From Streptomyces minutiscleroticus (GTDB taxonomy: Bacteria > Actinomycetota > Actinomycetes > Streptomycetales > Streptomycetaceae), in contig NZ_BMVU01000056.1 in the NCBI RefSeq assembly GCF_014650875.1, forward strand, positions 1 through 39,517: 39,517 bases of DNA, in the 5' to 3' direction. Below are positions 23,579 through 31,463 of the stretch, in pieces. The translations under genes and the position numbers were made by a program. The notes beneath the pieces were generated by a model. The model ran no database searches, was not told the DNA's origin, and was given only the letters and a program-made list of their open reading frames with translations. Within the stretch, counting starts at the first letter, position 1; every line of letters starts with the position of its first letter.

Positions 23579-23595
23579 TTAGGGAACTTCATTGT

Positions 23596-23990
23596 TCAGG
23601 CTATTACGGCCCGCATGTCTGGTTCGATTCGCCAGGTTGGTATGGATTCTCCCGTCAGCTCGCGGGCCCCTTTGTTAGCCATGGCCCAGTGGATCATCGT
23701 GCAAGATCTCTGCGGTCGTAGTCCCGGATCAGACGACGGTGCTGCAACAGCCGGCCGAAGGCCCGCTTGATCACCCACCGCTTCAGGAGCGGCTCGAAGC
23801 CCTCGGCCCGCGACGCTGCACGACCTCAACGCCAATGCCGTATCTGGAGCCGTGGTTGAAGATGCTGCTCTGGTAGCCGCCGTCGGCCCAGACCTTGGAC
23901 ACGTGTGGATGGGCCGCGGCCAGGCCGTCGAGGAGGAGCTTGCCGCCGAGGCCTACGACGCGCGCTGAGGCCTCGGCGACGTGATCATCG
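23596..23990 (-). pseudogene. Remnant of a second type of IS5-family transposase (C-terminal part)
   Basis: On the minus strand the pieces LLLDGLAAAHPHVSKVWADG, GYQSSIF, EGFEPLLKRWVIKRAFGRLL, QHRRLIRDYD and MIHWAMANKGARELTGESIP follow in the right order for an IS5/IS112-like transposase C-terminus, but in three different frames. At least two frameshifts separate them and the N-terminal half is absent. It lies directly beside the other IS5 element, so one may have inserted next to the relic of the other. Confidence 0.7.
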
Positions 23991-24326
23991 CGCGTGGCCT
24001 CGGCCGGTGACCGCCCGCCCCGTCGCCAGCCAACGCATGACGCTCTCGGGCCGGGGTGGCCAGGCCGGGCTCAGCGGGCCATTCACACGGCCGTCGCGAG
24101 TCGGCCGCACGCAAAAGGCAGATGTGGAGGCGCTGGTAGGGGGCCTGCACCAGTCGATGTCGAAGAACAGGGTGCTGCGGCAGAAGTTGTCCGAAGAGAG
24201 TCCAGCGTGGTCGGGCGCTGCCGCAGCCAGGAAGCGGGGGCGAGGCGCCCCAGGCCACCCGACCCCGTGCGCCCGGCCACGTCGGTCGGGGGTCCTGGAC
24301 GGTCGAGGGGCTGGCCAGGTGACTAT
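23991..24326. other. Intergenic stretch without recognisable gene
   Basis: About 336 bases between the transposase relic and the second HxlR gene. Several short open frames exist on both strands, but none has family sequence or a convincing ribosome site. I see no repeat or hairpin of note. Confidence 0.4.
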
Positions 24327-24722
24327 TCACTGTCCCGATGACCGCGCGTCGTACTCGTGCTGCGCCGCCAGGACCTCGTCGCTGTGCTCGACCGTCCAGT
24401 CGTACAGACGGGTGAAGGGTTCACGGAAGGACTCGCCGAGGTGTGTGAGGGAGTACTCCACGCCGAGGGGAGAGGTTGCGAGCACCCGGCGCTGGATCAG
24501 GCCGTTGCGTTCGAGTCTGCGCAGCGTCTGGGTCAGCACCCGCTGCGTGACGCCCTCCAGCTGGCGCTTGATCTCGTTGAACCGCGTGGGCTGCTCCAGG
24601 ACCGCCAGGACCATCATGGACCACTTGTCGGCGATCTGATCGAGGATGGGCCGGCTCGGGCACTCGGCACTGAACCGCGGCATGCTGCGGGGCGGCGGGG
24701 GGGTGGGGCTGGTATCCATCAT
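24327..24722 (-). CDS. HxlR-family winged-helix regulator 2
   Basis: This 131-residue protein shows ILDQIADKWSMMVLAVLEQP near residue 26, RFNEIKRQLEGVTQRVLTQT, LRRLERNGLIQRRV and LTHLGESFREP, the standard HxlR winged helix. Its N-terminus is proline rich (TSPTPPPPRS). ATG 24722 and ATG 24719 are adjacent candidates, with AAGGA just upstream; the second has the better spacing. It is divergent from crotonase 2 with 104 bases between them that hold a palindrome. It is similar to, but clearly diverged from, the HxlR at 21390. Confidence 0.9.
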   Translation of the reverse strand: MMDTSPTPPPPRSMPRFSAECPSRPILDQIADKWSMMVLAVLEQPTRFNEIKRQLEGVTQRVLTQTLRRLERNGLIQRRVLATSPLGVEYSLTHLGESFREPFTRLYDWTVEHSDEVLAAQHEYDARSSGQ

Positions 24723-24776
24723 GATCCTTGGTTGTCAAAAAGTGCGTTATTGACCGTCCTCGGCGCAGAGCCCAGG

Positions 24777-24799
24777 GTAGGTATGCGTTGCAAACCTAC
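24777..24799. promoter_or_regulatory. Palindrome GTAGGTATGC-gtt-GCAAACCTAC, likely HxlR operator
   Basis: The arms GTAGGTATGC and GCAAACCTAC are inverted copies with 9 of 10 positions paired around a 3-base centre. The site lies 28 bases upstream of the crotonase 2 start codon and 55 upstream of the HxlR 2 start. This is where an autoregulating repressor would bind. Confidence 0.6.
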
Positions 24800-24826
24800 T
24801 GGCTCACCGCAAACCTTGGAACACAT

Positions 24827-25663
24827 ATGAACCTGCACGAGTACACGACGCTCCGCGTCGGCATTGATGCCGGAGTCGCGTGGATCACCCTGGACAACCC
24901 CCCTGTCAACGTGCTCAGCGGAACACTGATCCGTGAATTGCACGACGTCCTCGGGACGCTGCGGGACGATCGCTCGGTCCGCGTCATCGTGTTCTCCAGC
25001 GCCAACCCCGAGTTCTTCATCGCCCACGTCGACATCCACATCCTCAACGAGATGGACGAGCTGCAGGGGATCGCGGACCGCAACCCGGACGCCAATCTCT
25101 TCCAGGGGGTCGGCGAGCTGCTGCGCCATCAGCCGCAGGTGACGATCGTCAAACTGGCGGGCAAGGCGCGAGCCGGAGGCGCCGAGTTCGTCGCAGCTGC
25201 CGACATGACCTTCGCTGCGCGGGAGACCTCGGGCATCGGCCAGAGCGAGGTGCTGATGGGCATCGTGCCGGGCGGCGGAGGGACGCAGTACCTGCGCGAG
25301 CGGGTCGGGCGCAACCGGGCGCTGGAGCTGTTGCTCACCGGTGATCTGGTGGATGCGGACACTGCGGTCGCCTACGGGTGGATCAACCGTGCGGTGCCCG
25401 CGGCCGAGCTGGACGCGTTCGTCGACGGGGTGGCGGAAAAGATCGCCGCGCTTTCCCCGCAGCTCATCGCCGCCGCCAAGCAATTGGTCCCTCCGGCGGA
25501 CCTGACAGACGGCCTGCGAGCGGAGAACGACGCATGGGCCGAGTTGGTGAGCGGGGATCTGCCTCCACGACTCATGACAGGAGCCCTGGAGCACGGTGCG
25601 CAGACCCCTGCGGGTGAGCGCGACCTGGAATCGGTCATGCGAAGCGTCGCCGCCGGCCTGTAG
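24827..25663 (+). CDS. Enoyl-CoA hydratase/isomerase (crotonase) family protein 2
   Basis: This 278-residue protein has WITLDNPPVNVLSG, the oxyanion-hole segment LAGKARAGGAEFVAAADMTF, QSEVLMGIVPGGGGTQYLRE and NRALELLLTGDLVDADTA, all crotonase-fold landmarks with both hydratase-type Glu residues. It shares DNPPVN, the ARGGGAE/ARAGGAE region and the C-terminal GERxLE segment with crotonase 1 and has the same length, so the two are paralogues. ATG 24827 (MNLHEYTTLRVG) is chosen; an upstream extension is not family sequence. It is paired with HxlR 2 and followed by a hairpin. The substrate is unknown. Confidence 0.88.
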   Translation: MNLHEYTTLRVGIDAGVAWITLDNPPVNVLSGTLIRELHDVLGTLRDDRSVRVIVFSSANPEFFIAHVDIHILNEMDELQGIADRNPDANLFQGVGELLRHQPQVTIVKLAGKARAGGAEFVAAADMTFAARETSGIGQSEVLMGIVPGGGGTQYLRERVGRNRALELLLTGDLVDADTAVAYGWINRAVPAAELDAFVDGVAEKIAALSPQLIAAAKQLVPPADLTDGLRAENDAWAELVSGDLPPRLMTGALEHGAQTPAGERDLESVMRSVAAGL

Positions 25664-25692
25664 AGCGAGAGCCACGGGCCGGGAAGCCCGCA

Positions 25693-25738
25693 GACAAAAT
25701 CCGTCCGCGCCGACGAGCGGCACGCCGGACGTTTTGTC
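25693..25738 (+). terminator. Hairpin downstream of crotonase 2
   Basis: GACAAAATCCGTCCG and CGGACGTTTTGTC pair with a two-base bulge around an 18-base loop, starting 30 bases after the crotonase 2 stop. The paired A and T runs make it usable in both directions. Confidence 0.6.
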
Positions 25739-25876
25739 CGTCCCGGCTCAGCCGGTGTCTCGCCGACGCGCAGAAGGTCACGAGATTCAGCTACTGGCCA
25801 CGGCGCGTGGCCGGCGTGGCCGAACCTGCCGACGGTCCGCGGCCCGTTTGATCCGTCTCAACAGACCGTTTCGAGA

Positions 25877-25894
25877 GGCGGCAATCTCGCCGCC
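25877..25894 (-). terminator. Short hairpin after the MHS transporter fragment
   Basis: GGCGGC and GCCGCC form a 6-base-pair stem with a 6-base loop seven bases beyond the stop of the leftward transporter fragment. It is probably the old terminator of that gene. Confidence 0.45.
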
Positions 25895-25900
25895 AAGGAA

Positions 25901-26251
25901 TCACACCACCTTCCGGGGCTGGTCGGCATCCCGCGGGGCGTCCTGCCCGGGGTCTTTCGGGACGTGCGCGAAGAAGACCAGGGCCACCAGTGAGACGAGA
26001 GCCAAACCCATGGTCAGCAGTGCGACCGGCAGGAAGTGCCCTGTGGCGGCCAGCAGCGCCGTCGCCACCACGGGTGACAGGCCATCGGCGATCGCCGTCG
26101 ACAGCTCGTGGCCCAGCGCCATCCCGGAGTACCGGGTGCTGGTGCTGAACAGCTCGGAGAAGTACGAGGGCCGGACGCCGATCATCGCGGCCATGGCGAT
26201 GTGGCCGATGACGAACGCCCCCCACACAGCGGCGGGCCGCCCCGTGTTCAT
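25901..26251 (-). pseudogene. C-terminal fragment of an MHS-type MFS transporter
   Basis: The minus strand encodes about 116 residues corresponding to the last quarter of a metabolite:H+ symporter: WGAFVIGHIAMAAMIGV, SYFSELFSTSTRYSGMALG, LSTAIADGLSPVVATALLAA and a final hydrophobic helix. The remaining three quarters are missing. The sequence to the right is the beginning of a P450 gene on the other strand, so the junction is a rearrangement breakpoint near 26250. Translation could start at ATG 26251, but a functional carrier is not possible. Confidence 0.75.
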
Positions 26252-26260
26252 GGAGCCGCC

Positions 26261-26509
26261 ATGACCGAGACAGCAGCCGTTCCCGCGTCGCCACCGATCA
26301 GTGACGCCGACCCGTTCGCCGCCGAGTACCTGGCACACCCCGAGCCACTGCACCGGCGGTTGCGCGAAGCCGGCCCCGTCGTCCGCCTGTCCCGTTACGA
26401 CGTACACGTCCTGGCCCGTCACCAGGAAGTGCACGCCGCCCTCGTCGACTGGCAGACCTTCCAGTCCGGTGCCGGAGTCGGACTGGCCAGTTTCCGCCAC
26501 GACGACCCC
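26261..26509 (+). pseudogene. N-terminal fragment of a CYP199-like cytochrome P450
   Basis: ATG 26261 opens about 83 residues with the P450 N-terminal pattern ISDADPFAAEYLAHPEPLHR, REAGPVVRLSRYDVHVLARH and WQTFQSGAGVGLASF. This resembles CYP199-type enzymes that oxidise para-substituted benzoates. At 26510 it joins the end of a transposase sequence in frame, so the heme-binding Cys region and most of the protein are gone. Together with the MHS carrier fragment and the HxlR/crotonase pairs, it hints at a former aromatic-acid utilisation locus, which is an inference. Confidence 0.7.
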
Positions 26510-26830
26510 GTGATCATCACCGGCCGCAAGGCCACCCGGAACCATCAACTCACCGATGCCGGGAAGGAAGCGAACCGGCTGGTCAGCCGCGAACGCGCCG
26601 CCGCCCAACACGGGTTCGCCCACCTCGAGTCCTGGCGCATCCTGACCAAGGTCCGCACGAACGCCCGCCACGCGACCACCCTCCTGCGGGCCCTCCTCGT
26701 CCTCGCGAACACCGGGTCCAGAGGTGACCGACGACCACCCCCGCAGTGATCATGATGCCGACCGGCAGGAATCCGTCACTCCCGGACCACACCAGCCCCG
26801 CGAGCTGCGAAATCAGAATGAAACGGTTCC
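26510..26830 (+). mobile_element. Left, partial copy of an IS (transposase C-terminus and IS end)
   Basis: This 321-base segment is an inverted copy of 28820-29140, with one mismatch noticed (CCCGGAACC against CCCTGAACC). It encodes the transposase tail VIITGRKATRNHQLTDAGKE, HGFAHLESWRILTKVRTNAR and ATTLLRALLVLANTGSRGD to a stop at 26749, and ends with GCGAAATCAGAATGAAACGG. The 5' part is missing and is replaced by the P450 fragment. Confidence 0.85.
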
Positions 26831-26857
26831 ACTGGTCGTTCGCGGTGTTCGCCGTAC

Positions 26858-28576
26858 CTATCCAGTACCTGAGCGGCGGGCGTCGTCCAGGACGTCACGC
26901 AGTGCCCAGTAGGCGGGTTTCGCCTCGTACGTCGCGTCCCAGGGAAGAGCGTTTCCCGGACTCGGGGGATAGTGTCGCAGGTCAGCCGTGGAGCCGTACT
27001 TGTCGGTGAAACCCCAGGTCGAGAACGAGGTGCAGTTGGGTTCTTCGGCGCAGACTGCGAGTTTCCCCGCCAACTGGCGGGCCTGGATGTCCTCTTCGTC
27101 CTCGTCGACGAGGACGTCCGCCTCCGAGACCCGGGCCTTCAGGCCGAGCCCGGCCAAAGCCCGGACCTTGCGTCGGAAGACCTCGGGGTCGGTACGGTCG
27201 CCGACGGCGTATTCGTGGTCCTGGAAACCGACGCCATCGATCGGAACGCCCCGCTCCTTCAACCGGATCAGCAGCGCGTAGAGGGCATCCCAGCGTGGAC
27301 CGTCCTCCTCCACCCCGTACTCGTTGAGGTACAGCACCGCGTGCGGGTCGGCCTCGCGGGCAGCACGGAAGGCGATGTCGATGTACTGCTCACCCATCGC
27401 TTCGAACCACAACTGTGGCCGCACGCCCCGGTTGCCGTTGGAGTAGTCCTCGTCCTCGTCGGACATGGGTTCGTTCACCACGTCCCATTCCGCCACCTTC
27501 CCCCGGAAGTGGCCCGCTACCGCGCGTATGTGCTCCACCATGACGCGCCTGCGTTGCTCGTGCGTCATCTCGGCGCGCATCCATGCGGGCAGGGCTTCGA
27601 ACCAGACGAGGGTGTGGCCGTGCACCTTCATCCTGTTGGCCTCGGCGAAGTCCACCAAGACATCGCCTTCCGCGAACGCGAACACGCCGCGTCGAGGCTG
27701 GACGAACTGCGGCTTGAAGTCGTTCTCCGGCGTAAGCATGGAGAACTCCTCACCCGCCGTCCGGCGGTAGGCGCTGTCAGTCAGCAAGGGGCCCGCGGCC
27801 AGGGCGGTTCCCATACGGATCGGGCGTGGGAGAACCGCCGCCAGATCACGCATCGCATCGCTGGACCGGGGCACTCGCAGGCCAGGCGCGTCCACGACGG
27901 ACATCCGGCCCCGTCCCAGTGACCGCGCGTGGAGATCGCTGAGGGTCCAGCCCTTCCCGCGGGCTCCCGCATCCGCGCCGAACCAGATGCGGCCACTGCC
28001 GAAGACGTCCCGCGCGGGAACGGTTCCCACGACCCTGCCGTCGGCCTCCAGCACAAGCCTGTTTGCGCGGACTTCGACGGCGAGGCGGACTTCGAGCCTC
28101 AGACCGCTCCCGAAGGTCCGGGTCATCGCAGGTCTGTCGGAGTCCCCGTCCCAGCGGTCGATCCGGAGCCTCCCGCCGACCACGCCGATGCGCACGCCGC
28201 GCCGTTCGTAGCGCCATTCGTCGTAGATGACCGGCGTCTCACCGTACAGATGCAGGTAGGCATCCGTGTCATCCGTGCGCCGCAGGCCGGCTTCGATCCG
28301 GACATCCCCTCGGAACACCATGTGGGGACCGCGCAGGTTCACCGGTGGGTTCGGCTGTCCGCCGGTACCGTCCTGGCGTGTGATGCGCCGGTCGAGAGGT
28401 GTGACCCGTACCCCTGCGTGCGTGGGCTTCCCGCCGGCGAAGTGAGCCCAGTCCCTGCCGTTCAGGAGGTCCTCCACAGGTCCCCCCGCGGGCGCGGAGG
28501 TGTCGGCACGGTCCCCCGAGACACCAGCGACCAAGGCACACACAACCGCGATGACAGCGCTCTTTCGAAACCGCAT
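26858..28576 (-). CDS. Secreted GH10 endo-1,4-beta-xylanase-like protein with N-terminal accessory region
   Basis: This 572-residue protein begins MRFRKSAVIAVVCALVAGVS, a Sec-type signal without lipobox. Residues about 30-230 form a beta-rich accessory region (LHLYGETPVIYDEWRYERRG). The GH10 barrel then follows: SMLTPENDFKPQ, VHGHTLVWFEALPAWM, the acid/base Glu in EWDVVNEPM, LNEYGVEEDG and the nucleophile Glu in VSEADVLVDEDE, ending FSTWGFTDKYGS. GH10 enzymes normally have LVWHSQLPxW; here the His after LVW is Phe, and ITELDV reads VSEADV. These changes may alter substrate preference. GTG 28588 is an alternative start. The gene fills the space between inverted IS copies and is probably a passenger. 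Confidence 0.88.
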   Translation of the reverse strand: MRFRKSAVIAVVCALVAGVSGDRADTSAPAGGPVEDLLNGRDWAHFAGGKPTHAGVRVTPLDRRITRQDGTGGQPNPPVNLRGPHMVFRGDVRIEAGLRRTDDTDAYLHLYGETPVIYDEWRYERRGVRIGVVGGRLRIDRWDGDSDRPAMTRTFGSGLRLEVRLAVEVRANRLVLEADGRVVGTVPARDVFGSGRIWFGADAGARGKGWTLSDLHARSLGRGRMSVVDAPGLRVPRSSDAMRDLAAVLPRPIRMGTALAAGPLLTDSAYRRTAGEEFSMLTPENDFKPQFVQPRRGVFAFAEGDVLVDFAEANRMKVHGHTLVWFEALPAWMRAEMTHEQRRRVMVEHIRAVAGHFRGKVAEWDVVNEPMSDEDEDYSNGNRGVRPQLWFEAMGEQYIDIAFRAAREADPHAVLYLNEYGVEEDGPRWDALYALLIRLKERGVPIDGVGFQDHEYAVGDRTDPEVFRRKVRALAGLGLKARVSEADVLVDEDEEDIQARQLAGKLAVCAEEPNCTSFSTWGFTDKYGSTADLRHYPPSPGNALPWDATYEAKPAYWALRDVLDDARRSGTG

Positions 28577-28819
28577 GAACAGCAGCACTCCGTATCCTCA
28601 GCCCGTCTTCCGACGGCATCGCCGTCCTCAGCCACACCGTCGCCGAGCACCGGCCTCCCCAGCCGCGGCAAGAACGGTGCGCAACCGATCGCGCTGCCCC
28701 GCTGTGACTGATCGCCATTGTCTCAGGTGCGAGTGAGGGACCGTCGGCCGAGGACTGTTCGGGAACGAAGGCCGGAAAGCGGCCGGTATGGTCGACGGTG
28801 GGCCGGTACGGTCGGCAAC

Positions 28820-29528
28820 GGAACCGTTTCATTCTGATTTCGCAGCTCGCGGGGCTGGTGTGGTCCGGGAGTGACGGATTCCTGCCGGTCGGCATCATGA
28901 TCACTGCGGGGGTGGTCGTCGGTCACCTCTGGACCCGGTGTTCGCGAGGACGAGGAGGGCCCGCAGGAGGGTGGTCGCGTGGCGGGCGTTCGTGCGGACC
29001 TTGGTCAGGATGCGCCAGGACTCGAGGTGGGCGAACCCGTGTTGGGCGGCGGCGCGTTCGCGGCTGACCAGCCGGTTCGCTTCCTTCCCGGCATCGGTGA
29101 GTTGATGGTTCAGGGTGGCCTTGCGGCCGGTGATGATCACGAAGTCGTCGTCGGGCTGGTCATCCAGGCCGACGAAGCCGAGGTCGGCCAGGGCGCCGAG
29201 GCCGGCCTCGCGGAGATGCGCGGTGGTCCTGCCGTGACGGGCGGCGGTGATCTCGCTGGACCGGCCGGGCCGGGCGGAGGAGATACCGGCCAGCTCCGTG
29301 CGCAACAGCTCCGCACGTTCCTCCAGCTCAAGCCGCTGCCGCACCGTCCACGTCAGCACATCCGTCATGCCGCGGAACCTACGCGGCCGGCCGCCGGGCC
29401 CGCCTCGGACCGCCCGACCTCACCCGTGACAGACGATCACGTGCTGACGATCTCGCCCCCGACTAGCCGGAGCCCACCAGCCACGACCCACACCAGGGCC
29501 CATGAGCTGCGATTTTCAGGATGGAACG
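28820..29528 (-). mobile_element. Right, longer copy of the same IS, with both ends visible
   Basis: The left boundary GGAACCGTTTCATTCTGATT and the right-hand GAGCTGCGATTTTCAGGATG (about 29502-29521) are inverted relatives, sharing CACACCAG and GAGCTGCGA-TCAG-ATG-AAC in the same order. This gives an element of about 709 bases. That is short for an IS5/DDE_4-type element, so an internal deletion of the transposase gene is likely. The copy is inverted relative to the segment at 26510-26830, and the two flank the xylanase gene. Confidence 0.65.
28901..29368 (-). pseudogene. Transposase, C-terminal part, in the right IS copy
   Basis: The frame encodes 155 residues ending with the same tail as the left copy (EANRLVSRERAAAQHGFAHL, TLLRALLVLANTGSRGD). 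The part before it, SSARPGRSSEITAARHGRTT and LGALADLGFVGLDD, is typical of DDE_4/IS5-like transposases just upstream of that tail. The first catalytic Asp region is missing and the N-terminal 30 residues look unrelated, so this is an internally deleted transposase. It is unlikely to be active. Confidence 0.75.
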
Positions 29529-29638
29529 CGCTCAACGGGAGATGCCCGAGGGAGGAGTGTGCGGCGCCCGACTCGTACGTACGACAGGGGAGTCCCGTAT
29601 CCGCCGTGCCGCCGCCTCCCGGCAGCGATACTGGATGC

Positions 29639-29955
29639 ATGGACGCGACGTTCACCGCCACCCGCGCCGAGGTGCTGCGGGATCGCTACCGCAGCCGACT
29701 GTCCGAGCGTTTGCAGGAGCTGGCCGGCCCTGTCGAGGGCGACGTGGACCTGCCGCTCCCCATCGTCTGGTCCGGGCGGACGAGCTACAGCCTGGACCGT
29801 CCGAAGTCCCGCACGACGCTCTACCGGACCGTCCTTGCCGAAGGACTGCGCGAGGGCCTGGTGGTCCTCCTGCAGCACCGGCTCCTCGTCGAGCAGTGGC
29901 CCGTGCTGCGGCGCTTGATCAGTCCCTGCATCCGCGAGGTCTGGGAGGACGCCTT
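29639..29955 (+). pseudogene. Fragment of a small protein that accompanies AbiEii-like nucleotidyltransferases
   Basis: ATG 29639 opens about 105 residues, MDATFTATRAEVLRDRYRSR, LSERLQELAGPVEGDVDLPL, IVWSGRTSYSLDRPKSRTTL and LISPCIREVWEDAFP. From memory, proteins of this pattern are encoded just upstream of AbiEii-type nucleotidyltransferases in actinobacteria, as a possible toxin-antitoxin pair. The family tail is cut off after EDAFP, and the following bases belong in another frame to the nucleotidyltransferase. Function is unknown and the partner assignment is moderately sure. Confidence 0.55.
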
Positions 29956-30490
29956 CCCCTCAGCCGTGACCTCGACGTCGCCCTCGAGAACCCCGTTCCG
30001 GTGCAGGAGATCGTCGCCTCACTCACAGCAGGGCTCAGCGCGCGTGAATGGCGGGCCACGCACGTCCAGACAGATCCGCTCAGCGGCCGGTTCCTCGTCA
30101 CCGATCCGGACACCGGCGAGGAGTGCGAGGTCGACGTCCTCAAGGAGGCGTTCTGGGCTCCGCCCGCCCAGACCCTCTACGGCCCCGTTCTCTCCCTCGA
30201 CGACGTGATCGGCACCGAGGTCCGTGCCCTCGCCGACCGCGGCACCGTCCGCGACCTCATCGACGTCCAGGCCGCCTCCCGCCACCGGGCCACCGCCGAC
30301 TTGGTATCCCTGGGCCGCCGTCGCGCCCACGACGAGTTCAGCCTCGAAGACCTCCGGGACCGGCTCGTCGGCGCGGACTGGTACGAGGACGAGGACTGCA
30401 CCGCGTACGGACTTCACCTCCCGGCAGATCGAAGAACTCAAGGCGTGGGCGCCGGAGTGGGCGGAGGGTCTGGGTGCGCGGATCCGTGAC
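29956..30490 (+). pseudogene. AbiEii-like nucleotidyltransferase, 5'-deleted and frameshifted
   Basis: In the +1-shifted frame the sequence continues LSRDLDVALENPVPVQEIVA, the nucleotidyltransferase motif with the Asp-x-Asp. It runs on through ECEVDVLKEAFWAPPAQTLY, LDDVIGTEVRALADRGTVRD, RRAHDEFSLEDLRDRLVGAD and WYEDEDCTAYG. Near 30405 one extra base shifts the end into a third frame (DFTSRQIEELKAWAPEWAEG). The N-terminal part with the Gly-Gly-x-Ala-Leu motif is missing. A deletion seems to have joined the upstream partner gene to the middle of this one. The product is not expected to work. Confidence 0.7.
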
Positions 30491-30533
30491 GAGAACGCCT
30501 GGGGCGAGGGCGCGGAAACAGGAGCGGTCTGGG

Positions 30534-30941
30534 TCAGCGGGCGTTGCTCCAGCCGCCTGTGCTGGAGTACGAGTCGAGCAGGTCCGCCACGAAGACCAGG
30601 GTCGAGCCCGCCGGGATCAACGTCGAGGGCGACTGGTTGCCGTAGCCGAGACGCGGGGGAACGACGATCTCGCGCCGACCGCCGACCCTCATCCCCCTCA
30701 ACCCCCGGTCCAAGCCCTTGATGACCCTGCCGCCGCCCAGAGCGAACTTGAACGGCTGGTCACGGTCCCAGGAGGAGTCGAACTCCCTCCCGGTCTCGAA
30801 GGTCACCCCGACGTAGTGGACCCTGACCACCGTGCCCGGCTTCACCTCGTCCCCGTTCCCGACGACCAGGTCCCGGACGGTCAGTTCGGCAGGCGCAGCG
30901 CCCTTCGGGACGTCGACCTCGGGCTTCGTCAGTTCACTCAT
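30534..30941 (-). CDS. FKBP-type peptidyl-prolyl cis-trans isomerase
   Basis: This 135-residue cytoplasmic protein consists of one FKBP domain: VRVHYVGVTFETGREFDSSW, FALGGGRVIKGLDRGLRGM, VGGRREIVVPPRLGYGNQ and LIPAGSTLVFVADLLDS. The aromatic and aspartate residues lining the proline pocket are present. No signal peptide is seen. ATG 30941 is followed by MSELTKPEVDVPKG, a common start for streptomycete FkpA-like proteins, which catalyse proline isomerisation in protein folding. It is not functionally linked to its neighbours and looks like a chromosomal gene between relics. Confidence 0.93.
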   Translation of the reverse strand: MSELTKPEVDVPKGAAPAELTVRDLVVGNGDEVKPGTVVRVHYVGVTFETGREFDSSWDRDQPFKFALGGGRVIKGLDRGLRGMRVGGRREIVVPPRLGYGNQSPSTLIPAGSTLVFVADLLDSYSSTGGWSNAR

Positions 30942-31357
30942 CGCAGTTCCCTCACTCTCCGTTGCAGACCCATGTGCGGGCCGACCCGGCCCATGGACAC
31001 TCCATGCGGCAGAGGATCACGCTAACGCGCATGCCGGTTTCCGGAGCGCAGCAGATCCAGTGGCCGCGCGCGGCGGTCCGTCGCACGGTCGGCGCACGAG
31101 CCCCCCGCACACTCGGGCGGGACGCGGTGGCTCGGGTTGCACGGCAGCCGCCCGAACGGGAAGCGGCGCAGAGGGTCAGGGCCGACGCGCGCCGTTCAGC
31201 CGACTGCGTCGAGCCGCGCCGCCGTCCGCAGGTCCCTGAACGGCGAGATGACCTCGGCCAAGCCGTACCGCAGGGGCACCGCCGGCTGCCCGTCGAGCCA
31301 GGGTCTTTGAGAAGTGATCGGGCCTTGTCCCCGAGGAGTGGACACCTGTTCGTGTTC
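30942..31357. other. Intergenic stretch, partly IS3 end
   Basis: About 416 bases lie between the FKBP gene and an IS3 relic. The right edge near 31336-31350 contains the complement of AGGTGTCCAC, resembling the IS3 ends at 19831 and 33654. No credible gene was recognised in the rest. Confidence 0.4.
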
Positions 31358-31463
31358 TTATGCGGCAAATGCCAGGGTAGCTGACCGCTGTTCGTAGGCG
31401 ATCGGTGCCTGGTGTCCGTTCGCCGAGTGTCGTCGGCGGGTGTTGTAGGAGAGTGTTCGATGA
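31358..31463 (-). pseudogene. C-terminal relic of an IS3-family OrfB
   Basis: The minus strand encodes SYNTRRRHSANGHQAPIAYE and QRSATLAFAA before a TAA stop, the typical tail of an IS3-family OrfB. It is close in sequence to the tail at 33540-33648 (YNHRRRHSTIGCLAPVAFEQ). Nothing upstream belongs to OrfB, so only about 35 codons remain. Confidence 0.7.

Noticed and set aside
28775..28815. Short tandem-like GGCCGGTAYGGTCG copies upstream of the right IS
   Set aside because: There are only two imperfect copies. This is too little to call a repeat array or operator.
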